This document shows, one piece after another, positions 21,857 to 31,859 of a DNA stretch of 38,394 nt (position 1 is the first letter of the stretch; each line of letters starts with the position of its first letter). The notes below the pieces were generated by a model. The model made no database searches and had not been told where the DNA came from. It was given only the letters and a program-made list of their open reading frames with translations. This DNA is from Rhizopus sp. PT2906 (Eukaryota; Mucoromycota; Mucoromycetes; Mucorales; Rhizopodaceae). The DNA lies in NCBI GenBank assembly GCA_025529335.1, contig JAMYHX010000419.1:1-38394 (forward strand), given 5' to 3'. A program made the position numbers and the translations under genes.

Positions 21857-23526
21857 TTATTTCTGAAGCTTCTTTGTGAAGTCCTTGATAACTTTTACAG
21901 TGGTGTCATCGTTATAGACACTGTACCATCCCTTAGGTTCGTGAGGTGGATCTACATGATGGGTTAATATTATGTTCATATTGGTAAACATTGTGTGTCA
22001 TACCTCCCAACCAGGTCATGTTGTATTGATTAGGCTTGTCAGTCGATCTACCAAGACCTCCATAAGCCCAGAAGTTGGCACCGGAATGACGGCCTTGATG
22101 AGCCAGGTGTTCAATCTGTTTAAAGATCCCCTTGTAATAATCGTCCTTGTGGCTCGTGGGTGTAGCAGGATCATACTTGTATTCAGGATCGTTGGGTTTG
22201 CGCCATGCGTCACGAGCCATACCAAATTCTTCAAGGACGATAGGCTTGTTGATTTCATTAGCCCATTCAGTACGAGTGCTGATAAAGTCCTTGGCATAGG
22301 CCTTGGCCTTCTTCAAGCTCTTCTTGCTAGGATCGCTGGCATTATAATACCCCCAACTATACAAATTTATGTTAATATCCGAATCAAGTAGTACTAAGGA
22401 GCATCGCAAGAGGAGAAGAATGTCAACAAGCACACTTTAAAGCAAGATTCGGGGAGAGTGCTTTTGTGTGTCTGTATGCTTGTGGAGTTTTACATAGGGA
22501 GACACTTTTTGCATTAGGGGATTTCGTAACACTTACTTTTCAACCCAGCAGTGGGACGTAGCATAATCAATATTCTTGGATGAGTGTGCGTTCAAGAAGT
22601 CTTCCTTGTCAACCTTACTCTCACAACCAGATGACACTAATTGATAGGGAGCGCCTTGCTTGATAAAGGTAGCAATTTCGTCATACCAATCCTTGGGACC
22701 CAATTGAGGCTCATTGGCGATTTGCCAACCTATATTAATTTAATTAATATACTACCATAGCTTATATCTATCTTGGTTCCTTACTGAATACAGTAGGGTC
22801 TTCGGAATACAATTTGCCATTGAACTTGTTACGACGAGTTTGAACCTTACGGATATGAGCTTTATAAAGCTTGTTAGCCTTTTCACGAATCACAGGGTCT
22901 GTGTAGAAACGACGAGTCCATGTGGTGAAGGTATCCCAATCAGTGACAGGGTAAGGAATAGTTTCATTCGTGATCCAGTTGATATATTGAGAGAAACTGG
23001 AATAAGACGGTCAGTTATTGACTCAAAAGCAATTTTATCCTTCTTTTTTACCCTCCACTCCAATGCCAGAAGTTACTCAAGGTTACTATATATGAACCCG
23101 TTAAATATCACATCTCCATTTGTCATCCCATATATACTTACAAACAGCTGTCATGTTTCGCTTGCCAATTTCATTCATAAAGTAGTCCAAGCCTTCAAAG
23201 ATATCTTCGTTATATTTACCAGGAGCAGGTTGTAAACTAGGACGCATGCGGTAAGGTTGATCATCTGGACCTTCAGAGGAAGCCATGATACGCAAGTTGT
23301 TAATGCCCATTGCCTTCAATTGGTCCAACTCCTCATTAAGACGCGTACGGTTACCACCAGCAGATTCGACAGCACCCAGATTCATACCTTGCCAGTAGTT
23401 AGCACCCTTGATCAAGTAAGTTTGTCCATCGAGCACAAATTGGTTTCCTTCAACTTTCACCATCGTTTCTTTCGTAAAGACGGAAGAAACTAAAATTGCA
23501 CAGGACACAAAAGTTAAAAGACGCAT
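21857..23526 (-). CDS. Secreted GH5 endo-beta-1,4-mannanase
   Basis: Hydrolyses beta-mannans outside the cell. Exons on the minus strand are 23526-23142, 23085-23052, 22996-22785, 22729-22537, 22356-22004 and 21951-21857, about 423 aa. It starts with a signal peptide (MRLLTFVSCAILVSSVFT). The fold is GH5, subfamily 7 by text: GANYWQGMNLGA, NNLRIMASSEGPD, NFWHWSGGFSQYINW, acid/base Glu in WQIANEPQ (about residue 217) and nucleophile Glu in VLEEFG (about 317). SHCWVENWGYY and the C-terminal GDPPHEPKGWYSVYN also fit. Several N-glycosylation sequons are visible (NRT, NMT, NET, NAS). No cellulose-binding module is present. Exon 2 is only 34 nt but is needed for phase and for the conserved NFWHW text. 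The intron at 22357-22536 (180 nt) is unusually long. Confidence 0.94.
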
Positions 23527-23590
23527 GACGTAGTTATTTGTTTGGTCTTGTAAGACTAATAAAGATGTACGAATAGGGGAAAGATCAAGT

Positions 23591-23600
23591 CCTTTATATA
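23591..23600 (-). promoter_or_regulatory. TATA box of the mannanase gene
   Basis: TATATAAAGG on the minus strand, about 65-75 nt upstream of the mannanase ATG. Confidence 0.6.
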
Positions 23601-23870
23601 TGTTCCAAGATCTTTAAGATGATGACCACTTAAACATGGATATAATCTATCAAACATTTCCCAGTTGCTCCCAATCTCACACAAAGGTACTTTGTAGTAC
23701 AAAAGTTAAACCTGTGTACTGAAGGAACTGAGCTATTATGTAAGACATTTCCCACTTTTGATTGATATGTTTTGATAAAGACCAGGTGATTTTTTTCTTA
23801 CCATTGAGTGCCCTCCTTTGGCATACCTGCGTTTAACTCTTGTATCGAACAAGTACAGACGGTAACATAG

Positions 23871-24375
23871 GCAAACAAGACAATTCTATTAGAATTAGAC
23901 ACATCTTTTTTGGTCAATTGTAAGCAGTTTAATATTTATAGTGATAGTCTGTATTTCCCGCACTTCTGTGGAATAACTTACTCCACTTCACCAGCCGTCT
24001 TTGATGAAAAAGCACGTCATGAGTTAAAGAAGATCAAGAATAACTAGTAAGCAAGTCAACATCATGACACGTATAGTATATGATTACAGCATTTCAGTTT
24101 TACCCAAAGTAGATGGCTTTGTCATCATAAGTCTACAGTACCCTGATATCCCTACCATTTATTTCACTTTTTTTTTATTCCTTTCCTTCTCCGAATGACA
24201 TCAATCCCACATCCATGGAACGCAAAGTGTGATCATCTCTGTTTCACCAACTGGGAAAAATGCCAAAGCATTTAGCGTATATTCGGCTGATGGGAATGCA
24301 AAACTTTTATGCGTCCCACACTTGGCTCTATTAAGAGCGTTAACATTGGTTGATCATCCTAACACAAGACAATAA
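23871..24375 (+). CDS. Unrecognised spliced gene, 3' exons only
   Basis: Three open segments join in phase through canonical introns: 23871-24046, 24090-24137 and 24228-24375. Introns are 24047-24089 (GTAAGC...ACAG) and 24138-24227 (GTACCC...AAAG). The texts are SLYFPHFCGITYSTSPAVF, DEKARHELKKIKNN, YISVLPKVDGFVIISL and VIISVSPTGKNAKAFSVYSA, ending PHLALLRALTLVDHPNTRQ and a stop. No ATG exists in the first segment, so earlier exons or decay must be assumed; TAG just before 23871 could be an acceptor. I recognise no family. Phase consistency across two introns in AT-rich DNA argues against chance, but the second intron is uncertain (long, weak acceptor). It lies divergent to the mannanase gene. 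Confidence 0.4.
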
Positions 24376-26016
24376 CTGAATAAATTGGGTTACATACTCC
24401 ACATTTGTAGTGGTATATCTGTATCCATCTTTCTATTTTTGCTCTGATTGATCGGAAAACCTTTGGGAAACCCACCGTTCTTTTTCTTCATTTTCCCTTT
24501 TCTTTATTAATCACATCTGATTTAAAGTAGTGTAACTATCGAGAAACATGAAAGACCTGTACTTTTGCGTTTATGAAGAAAGTATACGTATCTCGGTAAT
24601 AAAAATGGTATTTGAGTAGTACGTATTTGTTAAGCTTCTTCCTAGAGTAAAGTCATTCTATGCTCTATAAGCCTTTTTTTTTTTCTTTGAGAATTATAGT
24701 CTTTTTTGTCGGACATAACAGCAAGTAACTGTCTTTAGTATCTTTCTTCATGCTGTCCCAAATCTTGGTTCTTTTAGCACAATTGGTACCAAATTTCCAT
24801 TAGCGCTTAATGTTCTCTATCCTTGCACACACTAGGTTTTTTTTAATCACCTCATTGGTGTATAGAATCAATCGGGAAAAGTAACAAGAAAGCTGAGTCA
24901 ATAAAGTGAATTAGAAGACTTACACAAAGACTTTAGGTTTTTTTAATCTATTGCATCTTGCAAGTGAATTTGCGTTGAGAGGAATAAATGTTTGTATTGT
25001 TATTAGCTTCCTTTTGCGATGAAGTTGTGCTAAAACCCATTGGCCAAAGCTGCATATCTTCAAAAGTCTTCAAAGTCCAAGAAGCTTTAGTTTAAAACAG
25101 GTGTATGCCTTTAATTTTAAAGAGCACGTATGTGTACAAGATAGGTTTCGACGCCAGCCCGGAACTGTTTAGTGGGTTTAAGCTAGTAAATAAGTATACA
25201 CTGTCTCTTATTAGGTCAACTAGGCCAATGATTTCAGATATATCAATTGGAGCGTTGTACATGACAATATATCTAAGTGCGATATCTAACGCGCTATTGA
25301 TAGTTTCCAAATAAGGAACAATGTAACATCTGAGGGTCATTGTACCTTGATGGAACAATAAGTAGCTTTTGCTTGTCAGATTAACTGACGATCAAGCAAT
25401 TAATACAAAAGAACTAGTTTATGCGCTTAGTTCATACAATATCGGTGTATCAATAGTATTCTACTAATTGTTCCGTTATTTACTTTATCGTTTGACGAAA
25501 CTAAACATAGTACTCGACTTCTGTTATGTTTATAAATCATGCATCTCTCAGTTCTCTATTTACTCAGTCTCAACTAATAGACAATGTCAGATAATTATAT
25601 CCCTCATATATTAGTTCTTTTAAGACAAGAAAGAAATACTTTTCCTATTTGGTGTTGCATGTTAATTGTCAAGCCTCCTCTCCTATTAGAGTCTTGAAAT
25701 AAAACTAAATATAGACCATCTTAGCAACCCTTTAATCAAATAGGAGATGATATTGTTTTGCACGTTCGCTTGGCACAAAAATAATTTAGTGTCTCCCCTT
25801 TCTTTTTAATAACTGAAAACTCCCCTTTTTTGATACACAAAAGTTTAAAATGGTTTTTAATATACCAATGACAAAAAAGAGGGGGGGTACAATGCAGCTC
25901 TAGAAATACATTTATATGTGTTGTATTTGAAATATGTGAGTGAGTGATTGTGGATGTGGATGTGTACTTGTACGTTTGTTGTGTATTAATGGCTTTTATA
26001 TGCATAAATAAATATT
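24376..26016. other. Intergenic region with one unassigned open frame
   Basis: About 1.6 kb, AT-rich. The only notable frame is minus 25358-25092 (88 codons), with SALDIALRYIVMYNAPIDIS and IIGLVDLIRDSVYLFTSLNP. It is amphipathic and protein-like but unrecognised, and the opposite strand is also open over 25105-25314, so the coding strand is not certain. The rest shows T-rich runs and no gene. Confidence 0.4.
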
Positions 26017-26840
26017 TTAATTCATTGTCTCCACCAACTTGTTAATATCATCTTCAGCACTCTCTTCCTCGTTTTCTCTGTCAAGAACTTCCTTTAATTT
26101 CTTTTGACGCCAGCCCTTCACAGGATCATGCAATTCAAAGGGTTCCAAGAAACTTGTGACAGCTGCAAAATTCTCGCCCTTATTTGCAATTTCATGAATG
26201 ATATCTTCCAAACAAATAATATCCAAGTCACCCAAAGCTTCTTCAACCATAGCATTACTACTCAGTGGTGTACGCACACCGTTGATTTTCGTAGCACCAC
26301 GCTTCATTATCAGATCACGGATGGTTTTTAAGCTAGGTGAACCATAAGTTACAAAGGGTTCTACTCGCAGCAAGTCTTTCATGGTTGTTTCATTACAGAT
26401 GACAAATACACCACTATTCATCTTACGCAAACGCAAATTCTTCAAGGCAGATAACACTTCCTGATGAATAGCCTTAGCTGTCTTGATACGAGCAACAAAA
26501 AGCAATCTTCCGTCACCTTTGCTTCTCTTGGATGCCTTATTTTTTCCACTTTCTATAGCAACAACACGGCGCTTTTGCTTTTCCTTTATACGGAATTCAC
26601 GAACAAATTCATCAGCACGCTTGAACTGTGTCTTTCTATTCATCTTTTGCTTCTTTCTAGCTTCTAATCTCTCTTTAGCTTTTTCAGCAGCTTGCTTTTC
26701 ATTGCGCTTTCTTTTCTTTAAAAGAGTTTCGGATACGTAGACTGGGTTGGCAACAGTTCTGTGGCTAGATCAAACATATGATTTAGCATCATTCTCTTCA
26801 TTTCTCTCATGATCATGTCTTCTTTTTACCTGTCAGACAT
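26017..26840 (-). CDS. RLP7: Rlp7-type ribosome biogenesis factor (L7/uL30-like)
   Basis: Nucleolar 60S-assembly factor related to ribosomal protein uL30/L7. Exon 1 (26840-26830) encodes only MSD plus two bases. Exon 2 (26764-26017) gives the rest, 252 aa in total. The basic N-terminus is VSETLLKKRKRNEKQAAEKA, then LLFVARIKTAKAI, MNSGVFVICNETTMKDLLRV, EPFVTYGSPSLKTIRDLIMK, RGATKING and ICLEDIIHEIANKGENF. I chose Rlp7 over the structural protein Rpl7 for three reasons. The interval before the core is expanded. FAAVTSFLEPFEL follows the HEI helix, as in Rlp7. The C-terminus is a charged Lys/Glu tail instead of the Rpl7 ending HFxxGGDFGNREDxINxLI. The divergent promoter is shared with ERG4 (662 nt). 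Confidence 0.83.
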
Positions 26841-27502
26841 TTTATATATGTTTTAAAAGAAAAAAAAAGATACTGAAAAAATTGTTACTGTTTTCTATGA
26901 AAAAAAAGGGTGGCTGAGATCAAGCTTTGAATTGAGATTGAAATAACAAGAGATGATTTGTCCGTTTCTGTTCCTTGACTTTGTTCCCAAAATGACATTA
27001 ATGTATATGGTCAGATAAATAGGAAGAGTATTTGCGTTTAAGTGCATTAAAGTGCATAATGGCTTTTTGAAGTTTCTATTTAGAGTCATATGTATATGAA
27101 TATATGACTAAAGTCAAGTGGTTGTCATTACTAGCAAGCATGCTATGCTTAAGTTATGCTCACATTATTCATGCAACAAAAGAGACTGGTTCCAATGCTT
27201 TCCTCTGCTGATGAATTTTCATATGATTCATGCCTTAATGTAAACACAGCAGGTTCATATTTCTAACTTCCAGGCTATGTTTATGACTTTTTTTTTGGTG
27301 TCCTGTAATTTCATAGCTGACGGTAATGCTATTTGACAATAAAAGGATTTTTTTTTTTGCAGCAATACATTGTGACTATAAGAATAGGAATTGCACTTGA
27401 AATGATGATGAAACGATTGCGTTTTTGTTTATGCCGTGTAACGATTTCTCATAAGTAAACGGACGCGATTTTTCTTGTCTTTTTTTCTTTCTTTCTTATC
27501 AA
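26841..27502. promoter_or_regulatory. Divergent intergenic region RLP7 / ERG4
   Basis: 662 nt between start codons. T-rich pyrimidine tracts stand just before ERG4 (27470-27500), and A-rich sequence (T-rich on the minus strand) before RLP7. I see no gene. Confidence 0.5.
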
Positions 27503-29000
27503 ATGGCCGCAAAGAAATCAGTACCCACAGTCAAACAGAAGCTAACGGATCTGGATGTAAAGGTAGATAACCAAATCAATGTTGAATTTGGTGGTCCCAT
27601 TGGTGTGACTCTGATGATGCTTGGATTTCCTTCCCTCATGTATTACTTTTGGGTATGTCTTGAATACCATCAAGGACACCTCATTCTTCCAGACATTAAT
27701 AATCTCTCAACATGGTTCACGAATGAGATCATAGAAAAGATCAAACTAGGTGCATCACCTTCATGGTACGCCTTCAAGGTGTACATGGGGTATGTGGCGT
27801 TTTCATTTGTTTTGGCTTATGTCATGCCGGGACCCATTGTTGAAGGGTTACCTGTTCCTTCTCTCAAAGGCAATAAGGTAATTCATGCCAATTATAAAAG
27901 GTTTTGTACTCAATTGTCCATAGTTAAAGTATCTCTGTAACGGGCTTTCATCATGGTATCTCACCTTGGTTGTCTCTGCTCTACTTCATGTTACAGATCT
28001 CTTTCGTCTGACAACTATCATTGATCATTTTGGTGAATTGATGACTGTGGCTATCCTTTGGGGATTTACCATGTCTACTGTTGTATACGGATGGAGTGTG
28101 CTGACAGGCAACACACATCGTATGTCTGGAAACTTGTTGTATGATTACTTCATGGGCGCATGTTTAAATCCTCGTATCGGTCATGTCGATCTCAAAATGT
28201 GGGCAGAGATTCGTGTTCCCTGGCCTGTCCTCTTTTATCTATCACTGTCATGTTTATTGAAGCAATATGAGACATATGGAACAGTGACTGTACCTATGGT
28301 ATTTATGGTCTTGGCTCATTTTCTCTATGTGAATGCGTGTCAAAAGGGAGAGGAGTGTATACCAGTTTCATGGGATATATTTTATGAAAAGGATGGTAAT
28401 TGAGAAGATCATTATATATTAAAAAGGTGACTAAAACACACATACACTTTAGGTTTCATGCTCATTTTCTGGAACATGGCAGGTGTTCCATTCACTTATT
28501 GCTACTCTTCTATTTACCTAATGAAATATCAACTCAGCACAGGGCATCCCATCACTCATTCCATTCCATACACAACCTTTATCTATTTACTCTTGTTGAC
28601 TGGTTATTACGTCTTTGACACAGGTAACTCACAAAAGAATCGTTTCAGAATGGAGCAACATGGTACCCTTATCAAACGAAACGCGTTCCCTCAACTTCCT
28701 TGGGGCTATTTAAAGAACCCAACGTATATCAAAACTGAGCATGGTAACCTCTTGCTGACCTCAGGCTGGTGGGGACTGGCTCGAAAGCCTCATTATACGG
28801 CCGACCTGATGATGTCTCTTTCATGGGGTCTGATCACAGGCTTTAGCTCTTTTCTGCCTTATTTTTACTTTACCTTCTTCTTGTGTGTCCTAACTCATAG
28901 AGCTAGACGTGATATGGAACGATGTGCAAACAAGTATGGGAAGGATTGGGAAAGATATTGTGAACGCGTGCCGTACATTTTCATTCCATATGTGTATTAG
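27503..29000 (+). CDS. ERG4: Delta(24(28))-sterol reductase Erg4
   Basis: Catalyses the last step of ergosterol synthesis, reducing the C-24(28) double bond with NADPH in the ER membrane. Exons are 27503-27877, 27924-28395 and 28453-29000, 464 aa. The N-terminal family text is EFGGPIGVTLMMLGFPSLMY. Many membrane spans follow. The C-terminal signature is LLTSGWWGLARKPHYTADLM, SLSWGLITGFSS, THRARRDMERCANKYGKDWE and the ending YIFIPYVY. I chose Erg4 over Erg24 (C-14 reductase) because of the ARKxxYTAD...SWxLITGF text and the GGP-IGV start. A pyrimidine-rich leader ends directly at AAATGG. It converges on the Asp-rich secreted gene 155 nt away. Confidence 0.93.
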
Positions 29001-29155
29001 AAAATCATACTTTATTTAATAAAAGATAAAAAAGCTATAAGAGAAATATCTAAAGAGTAAACCAAGGCAGATGAATAAAGCCAAATCTAGACAATGTTGT
29101 TGTTACTAGACTAGAGTATTGAGTCAATCATACATAAGATAGTAAATTAACTTAC

Positions 29156-29761
29156 TTACGTTGTGGCAACAACAGGGTTAGCTAGGGGGGTTCTAGTAGC
29201 AGCAATAGAGGCCATAGTAGGACTAGGAACGTTGGCATTAAGTCTGTTGTCAAAGAGATGGCCAAGGCCATGGTCCTTGTCCCAGTCACCACGGCCATCA
29301 TGGTTTCTGTCGTGATATTCATCATGGGCATGGCCGAGAACTACATTATTTGTTGTTGTCACAGTGTAAACGAAGTAAACAGTCTTTGTCTTGCGTCCTT
29401 TCTTTTGGTAATTATCATCATACTTGTGACCTTCATGTTCATAATCCTTGTGTTCGTAGTAGTCCTTGTCCCAGTCTTTGTAGTCCTTTTCCCAAACTGA
29501 GTCCTTTTCCCAGTCTTTATGGTCCCAGTGGTCTTCATCTTCATCATCACAGTCTTCATCATCGTCCTTATCATCGTGATCCCAGTCGTCTTCCCAGTCG
29601 TCATCGTCATCATCATCGCCACGCTTATGGATTGCTACAGGCGATTGAACACCAGCTAAACCTTGGTTAGCGACTTCTGAGCCTTGGTGGACAAAAGGAA
29701 CAGCTGATGTGAAGAAGTTCAAGGTAGCGAGAGAAGAGATCAATAAGAGAGAATAACGCAT
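29156..29761 (-). CDS. Secreted Asp/Trp-rich acidic protein with KR processing site
   Basis: No known family. The product is 201 aa if the stop at 29156 is used. A signal peptide (MRYSLLLISSLATLNFFTSA) is followed by a short pro-like stretch ending in AIHKR, a Kex2-type dibasic site. Directly after it begins GDDDDDDDWEDDWDHDD and a long run of D/E-K-W-H-Y units such as DWEKD and DYKDWDKD. Then come KKGRKTKTVYFVYTVTTTNN, a His/Asp region and a Thr/Ala-rich end. The stop codon overlaps a perfect donor (ACAAC|GTAAGT). Splicing to an acceptor near 29110-29115 would replace the stop with a short new tail, so the 3' end is open. A metal- or cation-binding role is suggested only by composition. Confidence 0.8.
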   Translation of the reverse strand: MRYSLLLISSLATLNFFTSAVPFVHQGSEVANQGLAGVQSPVAIHKRGDDDDDDDWEDDWDHDDKDDDEDCDDEDEDHWDHKDWEKDSVWEKDYKDWDKDYYEHKDYEHEGHKYDDNYQKKGRKTKTVYFVYTVTTTNNVVLGHAHDEYHDRNHDGRGDWDKDHGLGHLFDNRLNANVPSPTMASIAATRTPLANPVVATT

Positions 29762-29815
29762 GTTGATATCAATAAAAAAGAGTATAATGTTTGAGAAAGC
29801 TGAGAGACATGGTAG

Positions 29816-29824
29816 GCTTTATAT
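29816..29824 (-). promoter_or_regulatory. TATA box of the Asp-rich secreted gene
   Basis: ATATAAAGC on the minus strand, about 55-63 nt upstream of the ATG. Confidence 0.55.
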
Positions 29825-29882
29825 GTGTATTTGAGTGAAATATGTTGTTTGATTTAAAATTTAGGTGATTAGAGGAATTTTG

Positions 29883-29904
29883 CTCTCTCTCTCTCTCTCT
29901 CTCT
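29883..29904. repeat. (CT)11 microsatellite
   Basis: Eleven CT units upstream of the Asp-rich gene promoter. Confidence 0.95.
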
Positions 29905-31859
29905 TTTTCTTATTTATCTACTATCTTTCTATCTCTATTTTGATAGAAGTACAGACATGAAAGGATGAGTCGTCATAACAATAGGTGAACTATGGGCTTG
30001 GATTTTTCCTTTATATTAAATGTCACAAGACAAACTCTTTTTTTTTCCATCAAAGGATAACTCTACCCCTTTTTTACAACAATTTCGATTTCCCCTGATT
30101 TCAAGCGTGCATGCTATGCGCTTGATAAATAAGCTAAATATGCATTTTGTCCCTCATTTGCTATACGAATCGAAAAGAATGAGCTACCAATAAGCAAGAA
30201 GTGTCTTCTTTTGACTTTAGACTATCTATATTGACCACATCATTCCCAAACTATTTATCGAGATCAAATCTACGTTTCATTCTTTCTATTTTTTGAATTC
30301 TATTTCCAACTTGTATTACATTTTAATAGATCGTTCGCTATCCATTTTTAGTCAGGTTAAGACTTGTCTTGATAACACTTTCACAATGATTTTTGAGAGT
30401 ATTGAACACAGTCCTTTCGTTTGTTACACGTGATTATTCAAGAGTTGAGATTAAAGTTTACAGAATTATAAAAGAGTTTATGTGATACAGGCATGCACCT
30501 TACATTGATTGCTGCAAATCAAATTGATTTTTTTTAAAATACGGGGATTTAATGAATTTGCATGTGCCATCTGTTACACTATGTATTCAACGCAGAGTTG
30601 CCATGGAACAAATTTGAATGATAATACGCTCGCTACATTCATTGTAAAATAGAGACAAAACATGGTGCTTTAAATAATAGTCAAGCGGTATCATTGAGCA
30701 CACGTCATGAATATATATATATATATATTTACAGAACAAAGCGTGATTACAAGGTATATCCACTTTCAGTTAAAGAACTCGTTGAACTATTTCAATCTTT
30801 AACAAATGAGGAGAGCATGTTTGAGGGTGTCATCATAGGAGCCTATTAACCTCGTGTTTATTTAAGTAACTTGAGAACCGTCATTCTGACAAGTATTTCC
30901 TAGACATGATGGTCAATTAGATTTTGTGGGCTGAGAATGCCCCGCGGGACTGAATGGTACCCCAGAATATGCGAAAATGGTTGAGGTAGTACGTTGTCAT
31001 ATAGTTGATGTTCCAATAGCTGAAGCGAGGGTCGTCTAGTGTGACAAGCTTGAATGGATTTTACCTAAAGTCTATATATACTCTTTGTAATAAAGACTAC
31101 GTCATTTGTGTATAAGGGAAAGTCTATCTGCGCTGCAGGGTCGATTGGATGCATTCTCTTTTTCTCTTTCTTTTTAGTGACTCATACATTCAAGGTACAT
31201 CTCGTGAAACACGGAGAATAAAGAAAGAAAAATAACCCTGCACTTTATCAATATGCCGACCATATTGATCCAGAATTTCAATCTCTGCCTCTTTTACACG
31301 GTCCGGGTTAATAGTGAATGGGACAAGCAAAGATTTCTTGATTATAAGCCTATTCATTATGGCCAATCAGAAGAATCGACATGCTGGATACTATGAATAG
31401 TTTGACAGTAATCTAGTGTTTACTAAAAAAAAAAAATAAAGATCTCAGTTCCCAGTTATTCCTGCTTTTGCGTTCCGTCATACGCACAAGACTCAATGGA
31501 CTATTATTGATCGCGTGTTGTTATCCATTTCCTATTTCTATCACGTTTAGTTATGGCACTAATTATGATACTACTGAAGCGATAAGAAAGAAAATGAATT
31601 AAAAAATAGTATAGGTTAATTTCTTAAACAAGAGGCAATGAAGTCGCTGGTGAAAACAAAATAAGTGGAGAGTGTACGTAGAACAATTGTAAGTGACAAC
31701 GGTCCAGCCCGGGGAATAAAATGATAATCAAGCGAAAAAAAAAAAAAAAGAGAGGGGACAAGTTCCGACATATGATTACAATTATCTATTTTATTTTTAG
31801 GTCTTTTTTAATCTCTCTTTTTTTTTTTCTTCCTTTTTTCTTTTTATAAAAAATAATAC
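29905..31859. other. Intergenic region with coding-like scraps
   Basis: About 2 kb without a recognisable gene. Plus-strand 30736-30849 reads TKRDYKVYPLSVKELVELFQ then SLTNEESMFEGVIIGAY and a stop, directly after an acceptor-like TTTACAG. At 30936-31037 (+) a short open frame includes GLNGTPEYAKMVEVVRC. Minus 31357-31190 is a complete ATG-to-stop frame of 55 codons with LLVPFTINPDRVKEAEIEIL. These look like protein but are in different frames and strands. The last 100 nt before the glycerol-3-phosphate dehydrogenase start is a T/C-rich leader. Confidence 0.4.

Noticed and set aside
22016..22391. Open frames overlapping mannanase exon 5 on both strands
   Set aside because: The mannanase frame carries EEFG and continues across phase-consistent introns; the others have no support.
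26017..26840. Structural ribosomal protein Rpl7
   Set aside because: The C-terminus lacks the Rpl7 GGDFGNRE ending, and the text after the HEI helix matches the Rlp7 assembly-factor branch better.
27503..29000. Erg24 C-14 sterol reductase
   Set aside because: ARKPHYTAD...SWGLITGF and the EFGGPIGV start fit Erg4 better than Erg24.
29258..29670. Plus-strand and alternative minus-strand frames over the Asp-rich gene (Met/Thr-rich and His-rich peptides)
   Set aside because: They arise from the repetitive GAT/GAC codon pattern of the real gene; only one frame has a signal peptide and a TATA box.
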